Below are positions 24,101-32,309 of a DNA stretch of 64,000 nucleotides, one piece after another (within the stretch, counting starts at the first letter, position 1; each line of letters begins with the position of its first letter). The stretch lies in NCBI RefSeq assembly GCF_001276715.1, contig NZ_LIUQ01000004.1:17918-81917 (forward strand), in the 5' to 3' direction. The notes beneath the pieces were generated by a model, which had not been told where the DNA came from, did not search any database, and saw only the letters and a program-made list of their open reading frames with translations. A program made the position numbers and the translations under genes. This stretch comes from Planktothricoides sp. SR001. Its GTDB lineage: Bacteria > Cyanobacteriota > Cyanobacteriia > Cyanobacteriales > Laspinemataceae.

Positions 24101-25924
24101 ACAAAGCGTGAAGAATTCATTGGTCTAACTCCCAATGATTTATTTGCCCATAATCTTGAGTATGGGCGAAAACTTTTGCGACACTTGTTTGATCGCGGCA
24201 AGTTGGAAATTATCGCCGATGAACGGCGTTTTGATGGTACTCAACTGTGGATTTCAGGGGAATATATTTGTCTGTATGATGACCAAGGCCGAATTACCGG
24301 ACATTTTGGGGTGCAGCGAGATATTAGCGATCGCTATCGCACCGAAGCCGCGTTGCGAGAATCAGAAGAACGCTTCCGACAAATTGCCGAAAATAGTCAA
24401 GAAATTTTCTGGATTGCTTCAGACGATCGCCAAAAATTACTTTATGTCAATCCGGCTTATGAGATAATTTTTGGTCAAACTTGTGCCAGTCTTTATGCGG
24501 AACCTCTGGGTTGGATTGACAAGATGATTCATCCCAGCGATCGCTATCGAATTCTCGGCGCCGTAATGCGGCAGATCCTTGACCCCCAAGAAATCAGTCA
24601 CGAATATCGGATTATTCGACCCGATGGTCGCATTCGCTGGTTGTGGGAAAGAATTTTTCCCATTTGCAACGAACAAGGAGAAGTTTATCGTCAAGCGGGT
24701 TTGGTGTCAGATATTACCCAGCGCAAAGAAATCGAAGAAACCCTGCGAGTCACCCAAGAAAGACTGGGTTATTTAATTACCCGAAACCCTGCGGTAATTT
24801 ATAGTATGGAACCTTGGGGAAATTGTCGGACGACCTTTATCAGTGACAATGTGAAAACCTTGCTGGGTTATGAACCAGAAAAATTCCTAGAAAATCCTGG
24901 TTTTTGGATCGATCATATCCACCCAGAAGATCTCCCGGAGATAGCGATCGCTCTTGAGTCAGGGTGGCAACCAGGTCAAACCATCAGTTATGAATATCGG
25001 TTTCTTTGTGCTCAGGGTAATTATCGCTGGATACGGGATGAAAATCGACTGCTGTTAGATGAACAGGGCAACCCCCTGGAAGTGGTGGGTTATTTGGCGG
25101 ATATTACCGAACGCAAACAAGCGGAGGAAGAAATTCGCAAGGCGATGAAAAAAGAACGAGAACTAAACGCCCTGAAAAGCCGATTTATTACCATGACTTC
25201 CCATGAATTCCGTACCCCGTTAGCGACGATTTTATCTTCCGCAGATTTGTTGGAAGTCTATGTGCATACTGGGGCGATCGAAAAAAGCAGTCAGCATATC
25301 CGACATATTCAAGCGGCGGCTGAACATTTAACTAATATGCTGAATGATATTCTGGAAATTGCTAATTCCGAAGCTCGTCAAAAAGACTTCGATCCGGGAA
25401 GCCTTGATTTAGCGGCGTTATGTCGTGAGATTATTTCAGAAGTCAAAAGCGGTTATCCGCACCGTAGCGCGATCGCATTTACTTGTAGTCGCGAGGTAGA
25501 AGATCGACTATCTCAGTCTTTAGTGGATATTACTTTGGTACGACAAATTTTAATCAATTTATTGTCCAATGCCCTGAAATATTCTGGGCGAGATGGCCGG
25601 GTAGAATTAACCTTAAGCTATTATGAAGAAATTGAGGAAAATTCAGAAAATTCCTCATCACCAAGCCCAGAAAGTTTATCTAAGGTGGTCATGTTCCAAG
25701 TCAAAGATAATGGTGTCGGCATTGAAGCTGAAGAAAAAGACCGCATCTTTGATGCCTTTTATCGGGGCAATAACATTGGTAATACTACCGGCACTGGTTT
25801 AGGTTTGACCATTGTTAAACACGCCATAGATTTACATGGCGGAAAAATTACTTTTGATAGTACCTTTGGGGGGGGGACTACTTTTACGGTGACGTTACCT
25901 TTGAGCGTGAAAAGTGAAAAGTGA
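21158..25924 (+). CDS. Hybrid multi-PAS sensor histidine kinase with N-terminal CBS pair
   Basis: 1,588 residues as drawn; ATG 21239 is an equally plausible start since a -10-like TATAAT lies just before 21158. Order: CBS-type region (about 45-205: LMGIFTQSDVIRLVASGHL, then ITPVITL); eight PAS/PAC units (about 280-1315), most ending in a DISDRK-type linker; HisKA with the phosphoacceptor in TMTSHEFRTPL (His1349); and HATPase_c with N (NLLSNALKYS), G1 (DNGVGI) and G2 (GTGLGLTI) boxes. No receiver domain and no transmembrane segment, so a soluble kinase signalling to a separate regulator. A 48-base repeat insert encodes residues 503-518 in the PAS2-PAS3 linker without breaking the frame. Ligands are unknown. 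Confidence 0.93.
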   Translation: MLLICSVIYLPIPSNKKTIINNINYRSMINLPLQIPKSSSVISTISLMSQLSRSSVLIVDGLDNYPSNYLEIAQSNIAQSNSEISYKLEKFPAASLMGIFTQSDVIRLVASGHLTEHNLTIEEVMITPVITLNLLEFVPEHGASMDNLDRFSQLNSLTQKMVIERVLEIFQETAINHLPLVDGRGIIFYVINQNFILNYLSNNYLEKRSIDTDKLNSKKNNNLSKSLLSKKAGRFHKSTALKLQKFKDLSPNLASESFLAEKKPLAGVFSSVNYLDIQRMLGHEVRLVLVLNGAGYIRIAEGNEEVKGWQANELLGRNFLELNLDVPEAIAQLRHCLATGEDIETMAELPLLFVSESDGGRFYQWKYLPVNNSQGELIGAIALAVDITKRHKTEAELRSLFQAITDMVFVLDRDGRYLNIAPTKSNLFYKPPRELLGKTLSEVLPPETAALILNRIQVALNQQETVQVEYNLSIQGRECWFDARISPFLEDSVILVARDISDIASATLRDSASAPLRERIQSQQNLRQSQEFLQQIINAIPDPIFVKNENHEFVIVNRALCELIGCGQSEIIGKSDPDFFPPEQVNVFWQVDQKVLETGCDYTIQEELTDSAGNIHIISTKKTSVTDSKQNKFLVGTIREVTEQVKIAEALKRSEERYRAFITQSSEGIYCWEFNPPISIDQPEAAQIEQIFQYGYIVECNDAMAQMHEMTSGLEMIGTSVTQWRSPKEPETLEKTRQLIRAGYRLNKIEIRWSNTPEGDRYFLLNFLGIIEAGCLQRLWIKKLDISDRKKAQIALEQSEARYRGIIESQQDLIVRINPAGELTFVNDAYCVLFGRTRSELLGQSYFALVDQEEQAHTLDVMKLLEFPPYRVSFEQKASTPQGCRWIAWENYAIHNEQGEIIEIQGVGRDITNRKKTELALRETENLLELFFSKSLEGFFFMMLDAPVQWDDTVDKEQILDYVFAHQRVTKVNQAMLTQYKTKREEFIGLTPNDLFAHNLEYGRKLLRHLFDRGKLEIIADERRFDGTQLWISGEYICLYDDQGRITGHFGVQRDISDRYRTEAALRESEERFRQIAENSQEIFWIASDDRQKLLYVNPAYEIIFGQTCASLYAEPLGWIDKMIHPSDRYRILGAVMRQILDPQEISHEYRIIRPDGRIRWLWERIFPICNEQGEVYRQAGLVSDITQRKEIEETLRVTQERLGYLITRNPAVIYSMEPWGNCRTTFISDNVKTLLGYEPEKFLENPGFWIDHIHPEDLPEIAIALESGWQPGQTISYEYRFLCAQGNYRWIRDENRLLLDEQGNPLEVVGYLADITERKQAEEEIRKAMKKERELNALKSRFITMTSHEFRTPLATILSSADLLEVYVHTGAIEKSSQHIRHIQAAAEHLTNMLNDILEIANSEARQKDFDPGSLDLAALCREIISEVKSGYPHRSAIAFTCSREVEDRLSQSLVDITLVRQILINLLSNALKYSGRDGRVELTLSYYEEIEENSENSSSPSPESLSKVVMFQVKDNGVGIEAEEKDRIFDAFYRGNNIGNTTGTGLGLTIVKHAIDLHGGKITFDSTFGGGTTFTVTLPLSVKSEK
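22664..22711. repeat. 48-base in-frame palindromic repeat insert in kinase gene (family H)
   Basis: Two tandem 24-base units (GCATCCGCAACGCTTCGCGA and GCATCCGCGCCGCTTCGCGA cores) lie between GATATTAGCGAT and CGCATTCAA. Removing them restores GCGATCGC and the linker DISDRIQSQ. The units add 16 codons, including SASAPLRER. A further copy lies at about 27504-27543. Confidence 0.75.
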
Positions 25925-26109
25925 AAAGGCAACAGGCAACGGGGAACGGGGGAACGGGGGAGTCGGTGTAGGGGCTCCCCTAAGTGGTCGCCCCGGAGCG
26001 GGGGAGCGGGGGCGCAAGCATTGCGCCCCTACGTTGGGCAGGAATAAAGAATTAGGAATCAGTAGTAAAAATAACCGTCACCAGTCAACATAAAATATGA
26101 AATATAAAT

Positions 26110-26706
26110 ATGAAATATATTCTCTTTTACAAGCCCTATAATGTTGTCAGTCAGTTTAGTGATGTCGGGTCAAATTATGGTGACATTGTGGGGGATAAAA
26201 GTTATCAAACGTTGAAAGATTATGTCCCGGTTCCTGATGTTTATCCCGTGGGTCGTTTAGACCGAGATAGTGAAGGATTGATGTTATTAACTGATAATGG
26301 TCAGGTACAAAATCGGTTATGTTCCCCCAAGTTTGCTCATCCTCGAACTTATTGGGTTCAGGTGGAACGCATCCCCGATGAAAAGGCGATGCAAAAGTTA
26401 AGGAATGGGGTGACGATCGCTGATTACCGAACTCGACCGGCAAAGGTGCAGTTGTTAGAAGGTGAACCCACCTTACCACCACGGGATCCGCCGATTCGGT
26501 TTCGGAAAACGGTGCCGACCGCATGGTTAGAGATAACTCTGACTGAGGGAAAAAATCGCCAAGTGAGACGCATGACCGCAGCGGTGGGCTTTCCGACGTT
26601 GCGACTGGTGCGAGTGGCGATCGCGCATCTCCGGTTAGATGGGTTAGAACCCGGTCAGTGGCGGGATTTGACCCCAGAAGAGCGATCGCGTCTTTTAAAA
26701 CTGTGA
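26110..26706 (+). CDS. rluE: 23S rRNA pseudouridine synthase, RluE/RsuA type
   Basis: 198 residues. Isomerises a specific uridine of rRNA to pseudouridine. The catalytic-aspartate motif [14 protein letters not shown] and the C-terminal [20 protein letters not shown] and LRLVRVAI motifs are intact. There is no N-terminal S4 domain: the protein begins directly [16 protein letters not shown], which is the RluE layout (E. coli RluE modifies U2457 of 23S rRNA). Target uridine is inferred from that similarity. Stands alone; the next gene on the other strand is convergent, separated by a double AAACCCGGTTTC palindrome. Confidence 0.9.
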   Translation: MKYILFYKPYNVVSQFSDVGSNYGDIVGDKSYQTLKDYVPVPDVYPVGRLDRDSEGLMLLTDNGQVQNRLCSPKFAHPRTYWVQVERIPDEKAMQKLRNGVTIADYRTRPAKVQLLEGEPTLPPRDPPIRFRKTVPTAWLEITLTEGKNRQVRRMTAAVGFPTLRLVRVAIAHLRLDGLEPGQWRDLTPEERSRLLKL

Positions 26707-26717
26707 ATGCTTCGCAA

Positions 26718-26755
26718 AGAAACCCGGTTTCTTGAAGAAACCCGGTTTCTGCGAA
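26718..26755. repeat. Double family C palindrome AAGAAACCCGGTTTCTT
   Basis: Two adjacent copies of a 15-17 base palindrome lie between the convergent rluE and HEPN genes. They could form alternative hairpins and attenuate transcription both ways, but lack a clear T tract on the plus strand. Confidence 0.65.
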
Positions 26756-26799
26756 TGCTTCGCCCTGAAAACGCCTTCCTAGCTTTTTTGCAGTTATAA

Positions 26800-27489
26800 T
26801 TATTTTAAATATGCTTCATGGGACAGGTAGCTTTCTATATTGTGTAATATTTCCCTTAAATAACAAATCACTCTTTTTTGAAGTTTTAGCAAGTCATCCA
26901 CAGTAGCATTTTTACCAACTTCCTCAAATGACTTAAACCCATGTGCTAAATCATTTCTATTAGTTTTCACGGTTATTAAATCGCGCCCATCTTTTGTTTT
27001 TTTAGCATTGGTTTTATAAGAAAATCCATACATTTCGGCGATTTCTTTGATTTTTTTAGCATCAATATTGCCTGAAAATAATTTTTCTTTATTAAACCCC
27101 GCAGATATAATATCAACTGAGATTGCTTGAATATTAGCTAAAAGCGTATCCGTCGATTGATTATCTTTAAAATTTTTTATAATAATTTTTTTCAAGTCAT
27201 CTCTAACCTCATCAAAAGAAATATTTTTATTTTTTAGTTGATCAAAAATTATTTCAATTGCATTCCGCATAGTAGCTTCAATTAAGTTATAGAGTAACAA
27301 ATATCCTGTGGCTTTAAGAGTATTGGCTAAATCATCGTTAATTTTTTTAGTTTTTGTATGTTCCCCATGACCCATACTTAACTGAATTGAACCTTCCTGT
27401 AAATTCTTCAAAAAGAAAAAATATCTACTCACTTCTTGAGCGCGTTCATCAAAATCTTTAAGTAAATCTTAAAATAATGGATTTTTCAT
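26800..27489 (-). pseudogene. HEPN-domain gene (MAE_28990-like) with an in-frame TAA at codon 7
   Basis: From ATG 27489 (AGGTAAG upstream) the frame reads MKNPLF, TAA (27469-27471), then DLLKDFDERAQEVSRYFFFL and on without a break to 26800. The body is a HEPN protein: helical, with the RNA-cleaving Rx4-6H type motif in TNRNDLAHGF near residue 185. Such proteins form RNase toxins or sensors in toxin-antitoxin and abortive-infection modules, commonly beside a DUF262 gene, as here. The TAA differs from CAA (Gln) by one base, so a single nonsense mutation is the simplest reading. An alternative GTG at 27432 gives a 210-residue product lacking the first helix. Confidence 0.75.
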
Positions 27490-27492
27490 AAA

Positions 27493-27682
27493 TTACTTAC
27501 CTAAAAGGCGTTCGCGAAGCGGCGCGGATGCGCTTTCGCGCACATACCCAATGCGATCGATAACTTTATTTTTAGAACTAAAGAGCATAAATATTGAATT
27601 ATTTTTTTGATATTTATTCAATTTAATCCAGAAAATTTCCCGGTTTACTTCCTCTCCGCTTCATTTAATTCAACAAGAATCC
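27493..27682 (-). pseudogene. Decayed 3' end of the DUF262 gene with repeat insertions
   Basis: The reverse strand holds a frame REIFWIKLNKYQKN ... KNKVIDRIGYVRE, then SASAPLRERLLGK and TAA at 27493-27495, three bases before the HEPN ATG. This tight spacing suggests it was the end of the upstream DUF262 gene. It is one base out of frame with 27683-28210. 27504-27543 is a family H repeat (GCATCCGCGCCGCTTCGCGA), encoding the same SASAPLRER peptide as in the kinase at 22.7 kb. Confidence 0.5.
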
Positions 27683-28210
27683 CTACCCACTATTAATTAT
27701 TTCAAAAATGTCTCTTTTAACTTGTTCATCGGCTTCTTTGGTTAAAACGATCATTCTCATACTTGTTCTTTGAAACCGTCTTTGTCGTGACAGTGGCAAA
27801 TCTTTAAACGTAAACCCATTAAGACTTGTTAACTTTTCAAGATTTTTTAATTCGAGATCGTTATTCATAAACTTAGTGACAGTACGAATCCGTTGTGTAC
27901 CATCTATAATTTCTAAACGGGCGGCATCTTCCTCTTCTGATATGTCGGCCACAAAAATATAAGGAATTGGTAAACCTAACATTAAAGATTCAATGAATTT
28001 TGATTGTCTATCTTCATCCCAAGCCATTTCTCGTTGATAATCAGGAATAAACAGTTCACTTTTATCTTCGTCTCTTCCCTTTAAATATTTTTCAACAATC
28101 ACCTCGATAGGATATTCTAAGGTATTGTAGTCAACCCGCTTTGTGCGATCGCGGATTTCAGCCTCAGCCTTGGCTTTAAGCTCATCGGTAATTGTTAATT
28201 GTGTAACCAT
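27683..28210 (-). pseudogene. DUF262 protein, C-terminally truncated by a dispersed repeat
   Basis: 175 residues of the DUF262 N-terminal (ParB/GmrS-like) domain: FIPDYQREMAWDEDRQSKFI, SLMLGLPIPYIFVADI and the nucleotide-binding-type motif IIDGTQRIRT are intact. The family then continues past FEIINSG; here the frame stops at TAG (27683-27685). That stop lies inside a copy of the GGGTAGGGATTCTT repeat (27673-27689 on the plus strand as AAGAATCCCTACCC). DUF262 proteins act in DNA-modification-dependent restriction and in HEPN-linked defence modules. Probably inactive, though a short protein might still be made. Confidence 0.75.
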
Positions 28211-28615
28211 ATTTGATAAGTTATTTGTGTAAGTGTTTTAAATAAACTTCGATAATACAACTGGATTAGCCGAGAAATTGCTTGATGATTAATCTATAGA
28301 TTAGATTATACATTCGGTTATTTCTATACTATATAATAGTACATCCTATAATAGTACATCGTCGTAGTAAATGATCGTATAGATATTTTAGGGAATTTAT
28401 AGAATGAGGACACCAAGCAATCATACAGACAAGGGATGTTGCTAACTATTGCTGCTCTCTACAACCCCTTAATCGTCAAATTATTGCAAATAAATAACCA
28501 GTAATAAAAAGTCAAGAAACCCGGTTTGTGTATTTTTGGTGATATCGGATCAGGCCCGATAAGGATAAAAATAAATCTGGAACTATTTTATTAATGAGGG
28601 TAGGAAGTCGGTATC
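28211..28615. other. 405-base gap upstream of pfk
   Basis: Promoters of the DUF262 gene (left) and pfk (right). Direct repeat ATAATAGTACATC at about 28336 and 28350; a partial AGAAACCCGGTTT copy near 28516. AGGAAG at 28602-28607 serves the TTG start at 28616. No gene. Confidence 0.5.
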
Positions 28616-30853
28616 TTGACTACAAAAAAATTAGGCATTTTGACCAGTGGCGGTGATGCTCCCGGAATGAATGCTGCCGTGCGAGCGGTGGTGAGAACAG
28701 CATTAGAGCGGGATGTGGAAGTTTACGCCATTTATGAAGGATATCAAGGAATGGTGGATGGGGGCGATCGCATCCATAAGTGTGATTGGGGATTTGTCGG
28801 TGGGATTTTGCAACGGGGGGGCACAGTCATTGGCACCGCCCGCTGTATGCCGTTTCAAACCAGAGAAGGACGACGCCAAGCAGCGCGAAATTTGCTCTCA
28901 AGGGGCATCGATGCCTTAGTCGTGATTGGTGGAGATGGTAGCCTGACTGGGGCGAATATTTTTTACCAAGAATGGCCGGAACTGCTAAAAGAACTGGTGG
29001 AAGCTGGGGAAATTACCCAGGAAGTGGCGATCGCTCATCCTCAACTCAAAATAGTAGGGTTGCCTGCATCCATTGATAATGACTTTTATGGCAGTGACAT
29101 GACCATTGGCACCGATACCGCCCTGCATCGCATTACGGAAGCGGTAGACGCCATTTCTTCCACCGCTGCCAGTCACCAGCGCACCTTTGTGATTTCGGTA
29201 ATGGGACGCAATTGCGGCTATTTGGCCTTGATGGGGGCTTTGGCAACTGGCGCCGACTGGGTTTTAATTCCCGAAATGCCCCCCACAGACGACAACTGGG
29301 AAGAGAAAATGTGTGAAGTCCTCAAGGCAGGACGAAGTTTTGGTCGTCGAGATACCATTGTGATTGTGGCGGAAGGAGCCAGAGATAGTCACGGAAATCT
29401 CATTTCTTGCGACCAAGTGAAACATATTCTGGAAGAACGGCTGGGTGAGGATGTCCGGGTGACGATTTTGGGTCATATGCAGCGGGGCGGGGCGCCGAGT
29501 GCTTACGATCGCATCCTGAGCACGATTTTGGGGCATAACGCCGTTGAGGAAATTTTAGCGGACAAGCCCCACCGTGAGCCGATGTTGATTGGGATGCGGG
29601 GCAACCGAGTCACCCAGGCGCCGTTGATGGAATGCGTGCAAATTAGCCGTTCCGTGGTGCAGGCGATCGCCGCTGGGGACTACCAAAAAGCTATGCAGTT
29701 ACGAGGCCATATTTTTGAAGAAGCCTATAACACTTTTTCCACATTGATTCAGGCGAAACCGCCCGGTAGTCTAGGCGAACGACCACCGGGCGGTCAAAAG
29801 TCTTTACGCATTGCCATTCTCAACTGTGATGCCGCTGCACCAGGGATGAATACTGCGGTTCGGGCAGCGGTCCGGTTGGGCATCGATCGCGGTTACACCA
29901 TGTTAGGCATTGAACATGGATTTCGCGGTTTTATTCAAGGAAAAATTCGCGAGTTGGATTGGGTCAGCGTTCGCGGTTGGGCAACCATTGGCGGTTCAGA
30001 ATTAGGCACCAGTCGCAAAACTCCCCAGGGACGAGATTTTTATGCGATCGCTCGTCACATTGAAAATAATCACATTGACGCCCTATTAATCATTGGTGGC
30101 TGGTCTGGTTATCAAAGCGCTTACTATTTATATCAGCAACGAGAAAACTATCCGGCCTTTAATATTCCCATCCTTTGTATTCCCGCCACCATTGACAATA
30201 ATCTACCCGGTGCGGAACATAGCATTGGCAGCGATACAGCCCTGAATAATATTATCGAGGCGATCGATAAAATTAAACAATCTGCCGTCGCCTCTAATCG
30301 CTGTTTTGTCGTCGAAGTCATGGGTTTATACTGTGGTTATCTAGCTTTAATGAGTGGCATTGCCACCGGCGCCGAACGAGTTTATTTACACGAAGAAGGC
30401 ATCACTTTAAAGAATTTGCAGCAAGATGTATCCGATTTAATCGCGGGATTTACGACAGGAAAAAGGTTAGGATTAGTTTTATGTAATGAAAAAGCTCACC
30501 CCGTTTACAACAGCAATTTTATTCGGGATTTATTGACCGAAGAAGGTAAAAAAATATTCCAAGTTCGGCAATCAATTCTGGGACACTTACAACAAGGCGG
30601 CGACCCCTCTCCCTTCGATAGAATTAGCGCCACCCGATTAGCCCAAAAAGGGATTAACTATCTGAGCGAACAAGCAGGAAAAGAATCACCAGGAGCGTCA
30701 TTTATTGGCTTACAAGGCGGCCAAGTCAATTTTTGGAGTTTGGCCAAATTTCCCCAATGGACTGACCAAGAATTTAAACGCGCCAAAGAACAATGGTGGT
30801 GGGATTTACGGGCGATCGCCTCAATTTTGGCTCAACCGGCGCCCACGCCCTGA
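28616..30853 (+). CDS. pfkA: Two-domain 6-phosphofructokinase, second half degenerate
   Basis: 745 residues from TTG 28616 (AGGAAG about 8 bases upstream; no in-frame ATG nearby). Phosphorylates fructose 6-phosphate with ATP or ADP/PPi in glycolysis. First half (1-370) has the full signature: LTSGGDAPGMNAAVRAVVR, GGDGSLTGA (105-113), ASIDND (Asp154 as base) and TIGTDTALHRI. The second half (about 395-740) is a clear PFK fold (LNCDAAAPGMNTAVRAAVR, ATIDNN, SIGSDTALNNI). But GGDGS is replaced by GGWSG and IDND by IDNN, so it has probably lost catalysis. This is the arrangement of fused eukaryotic PFKs, where the C-half is regulatory. Most cyanobacterial PFKs are single-domain (about 360 residues). 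Phosphoryl donor cannot be read with certainty. Confidence 0.9.
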   Translation: MTTKKLGILTSGGDAPGMNAAVRAVVRTALERDVEVYAIYEGYQGMVDGGDRIHKCDWGFVGGILQRGGTVIGTARCMPFQTREGRRQAARNLLSRGIDALVVIGGDGSLTGANIFYQEWPELLKELVEAGEITQEVAIAHPQLKIVGLPASIDNDFYGSDMTIGTDTALHRITEAVDAISSTAASHQRTFVISVMGRNCGYLALMGALATGADWVLIPEMPPTDDNWEEKMCEVLKAGRSFGRRDTIVIVAEGARDSHGNLISCDQVKHILEERLGEDVRVTILGHMQRGGAPSAYDRILSTILGHNAVEEILADKPHREPMLIGMRGNRVTQAPLMECVQISRSVVQAIAAGDYQKAMQLRGHIFEEAYNTFSTLIQAKPPGSLGERPPGGQKSLRIAILNCDAAAPGMNTAVRAAVRLGIDRGYTMLGIEHGFRGFIQGKIRELDWVSVRGWATIGGSELGTSRKTPQGRDFYAIARHIENNHIDALLIIGGWSGYQSAYYLYQQRENYPAFNIPILCIPATIDNNLPGAEHSIGSDTALNNIIEAIDKIKQSAVASNRCFVVEVMGLYCGYLALMSGIATGAERVYLHEEGITLKNLQQDVSDLIAGFTTGKRLGLVLCNEKAHPVYNSNFIRDLLTEEGKKIFQVRQSILGHLQQGGDPSPFDRISATRLAQKGINYLSEQAGKESPGASFIGLQGGQVNFWSLAKFPQWTDQEFKRAKEQWWWDLRAIASILAQPAPTP

Positions 30854-30867
30854 AAAATTTAGAAAAA

Positions 30868-30891
30868 TGTAGGGTGGGCAATGCCCACCCA
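30868..30891. repeat. Family A palindrome after pfk
   Basis: GTAGGGTGGGCAATGCCCACCC: a compact palindrome with no T tract; may act as a weak terminator or be a dispersed element. Confidence 0.65.
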
Positions 30892-30995
30892 TCTGGAAAA
30901 TGCCAGAAAAATGTCAAAATATAAGCAATGCTCTCCTTTTTTTGCGACAAACATCACCCTCAAGAAAAAAACAAAAAAACCGGCTGTAAATCATT

Positions 30996-32120
30996 ATGAA
31001 TAAGCGCGTTGTTCTGCTCACCAACTTTATTCCCCCCTATCGGTTGCCCCTCTACCAAGCAATAGGGGACAGAGTTCCAGAATTTCAAGTATTAATTTCC
31101 ACCCCAATGGAACCCAACCGCAGTTGGCAACCCAATTGGGACGGATTGAATGTCACCGTACAAAAAAACCTCACCCTGCAACGGAAATGGCGGCACCCTC
31201 ATGGTTTTTCTGAAGACTTATATGTGCATATTCCTTATGACACTCTCTGGTTATTACACCAAAAGCAGCCAGATATAATTATTTCTGGAGAAATGGGATT
31301 TAGAACCTTGCAAGCAGCCATTTATCACAAGTTTAATCCGAAAAGCCGTCTGATTTTGTGGGCGACAGTTTCAGAATACAGTGAACAAGGACGGGGCAAA
31401 CTCCGAGAAATTTTACGGCGGTGGCTGGTGCCCCAAGCGGATGCCGTATTAGTCAATGGTCAAAGCGGTGCCCGGTATGTCCGTCAATTTGGCATCAAAG
31501 ATGAACAAATTTTTCCGGCACCCTATACCACCGATATTACTCCATTTCTTTCGGTGCCTTTAGCCAAAGATGCCGATCAAGCTTATCGCTTGCTTTACGT
31601 AGGTCAGTTAGTAGAACGCAAGGGAATAGAGCCATTTTTATCGGCTTTGACCCGATGGTGTCAGGCCCATCTTGACCGAAAAATCGAGTTTTGGTTAGTA
31701 GGAGATGGTCCGTTACGGAACACTTTAGAGGGGCTCTCTATGCCAAATAATTTATCCCTGCGGTTTTTAGGCAATGTGGCTTATGACCAGTTAGCAGACA
31801 TTTATTACTCTTGCGGAATCTTTGTGTTTCCCACCTTAGCAGACGAGTGGGGTTTAGTCACCAATGAAGCAATGGCCGCTGGGTTGCCTGTCTTAGGTAG
31901 TTTGTATAGTCAATCTGTCGAAGAGTTAGTCACTGAAGGGGAAACGGGCTGGACATTTCGGCCTGATCGCCGTGAAATGGAGGCCGCCATTGAACGAGTG
32001 TTAACAACTCCTCTGGATGTATTAGAGCAAATGAGATCGGCAGGACGCGATCGCATTCGCAACCTCACCCCGCAATTCGTCGCTGACGGAATATTAAAAG
32101 CGATTAACTATGTTTCTTAG
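30996..32120 (+). CDS. GT4-family glycosyltransferase
   Basis: 374 residues, GT-B fold. N-terminal acceptor domain starts MNKRVVLLTNFIPPYRLPLY. C-terminal nucleotide-sugar domain has LLYVGQLVERKGIEPFL, FWLVGDGPLRNTL and the retaining-GT motif FPTLADEWGLVTNEAMAAGLP (E-x7-E). Transfers a sugar from a nucleotide donor to a growing surface or exopolysaccharide, at the cytosolic face of the membrane. First gene of the 31-38.6 kb surface-glycan block. Start is the first ATG. Ends in a bidirectional terminator at 32228. Donor and linkage unknown. Confidence 0.88.
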   Translation: MNKRVVLLTNFIPPYRLPLYQAIGDRVPEFQVLISTPMEPNRSWQPNWDGLNVTVQKNLTLQRKWRHPHGFSEDLYVHIPYDTLWLLHQKQPDIIISGEMGFRTLQAAIYHKFNPKSRLILWATVSEYSEQGRGKLREILRRWLVPQADAVLVNGQSGARYVRQFGIKDEQIFPAPYTTDITPFLSVPLAKDADQAYRLLYVGQLVERKGIEPFLSALTRWCQAHLDRKIEFWLVGDGPLRNTLEGLSMPNNLSLRFLGNVAYDQLADIYYSCGIFVFPTLADEWGLVTNEAMAAGLPVLGSLYSQSVEELVTEGETGWTFRPDRREMEAAIERVLTTPLDVLEQMRSAGRDRIRNLTPQFVADGILKAINYVS

Positions 32121-32227
32121 TCTATTCGTTTTACACGATCCAAACTGCCGTGTTTCTTAGTCTAAAATAAGCCGGTTTAATTGTCGTAATTGTCAACGGA
32201 TTCATGGATCGAGCGCAGGTAAAAATG

Positions 32228-32279
32228 GCCACCCATCGAAACATGATTTAAATCTGAGTCAATGAGTGGCGCTTTTTTT
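32228..32279. terminator. Bidirectional terminator between convergent GT and methyltransferase
   Basis: GCCACCCAT (32228-32236) pairs with ATGAGTGGC (32262-32270) including one G-T pair. Seven T follow on the plus strand; on the minus strand the hairpin runs into TTTTT. It suits both converging genes. Confidence 0.65.
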
Positions 32280-32309
32280 CCAAAAAGCTGAATAGCATCT
32301 AGCTAATTA

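Noticed and set aside
32110..32170. GTTTCTTAGTCTA direct repeat after GT4 as a transposon target duplication
   Set aside because: Only about 40 bases lie between the copies, too little for an element, with no inverted ends.
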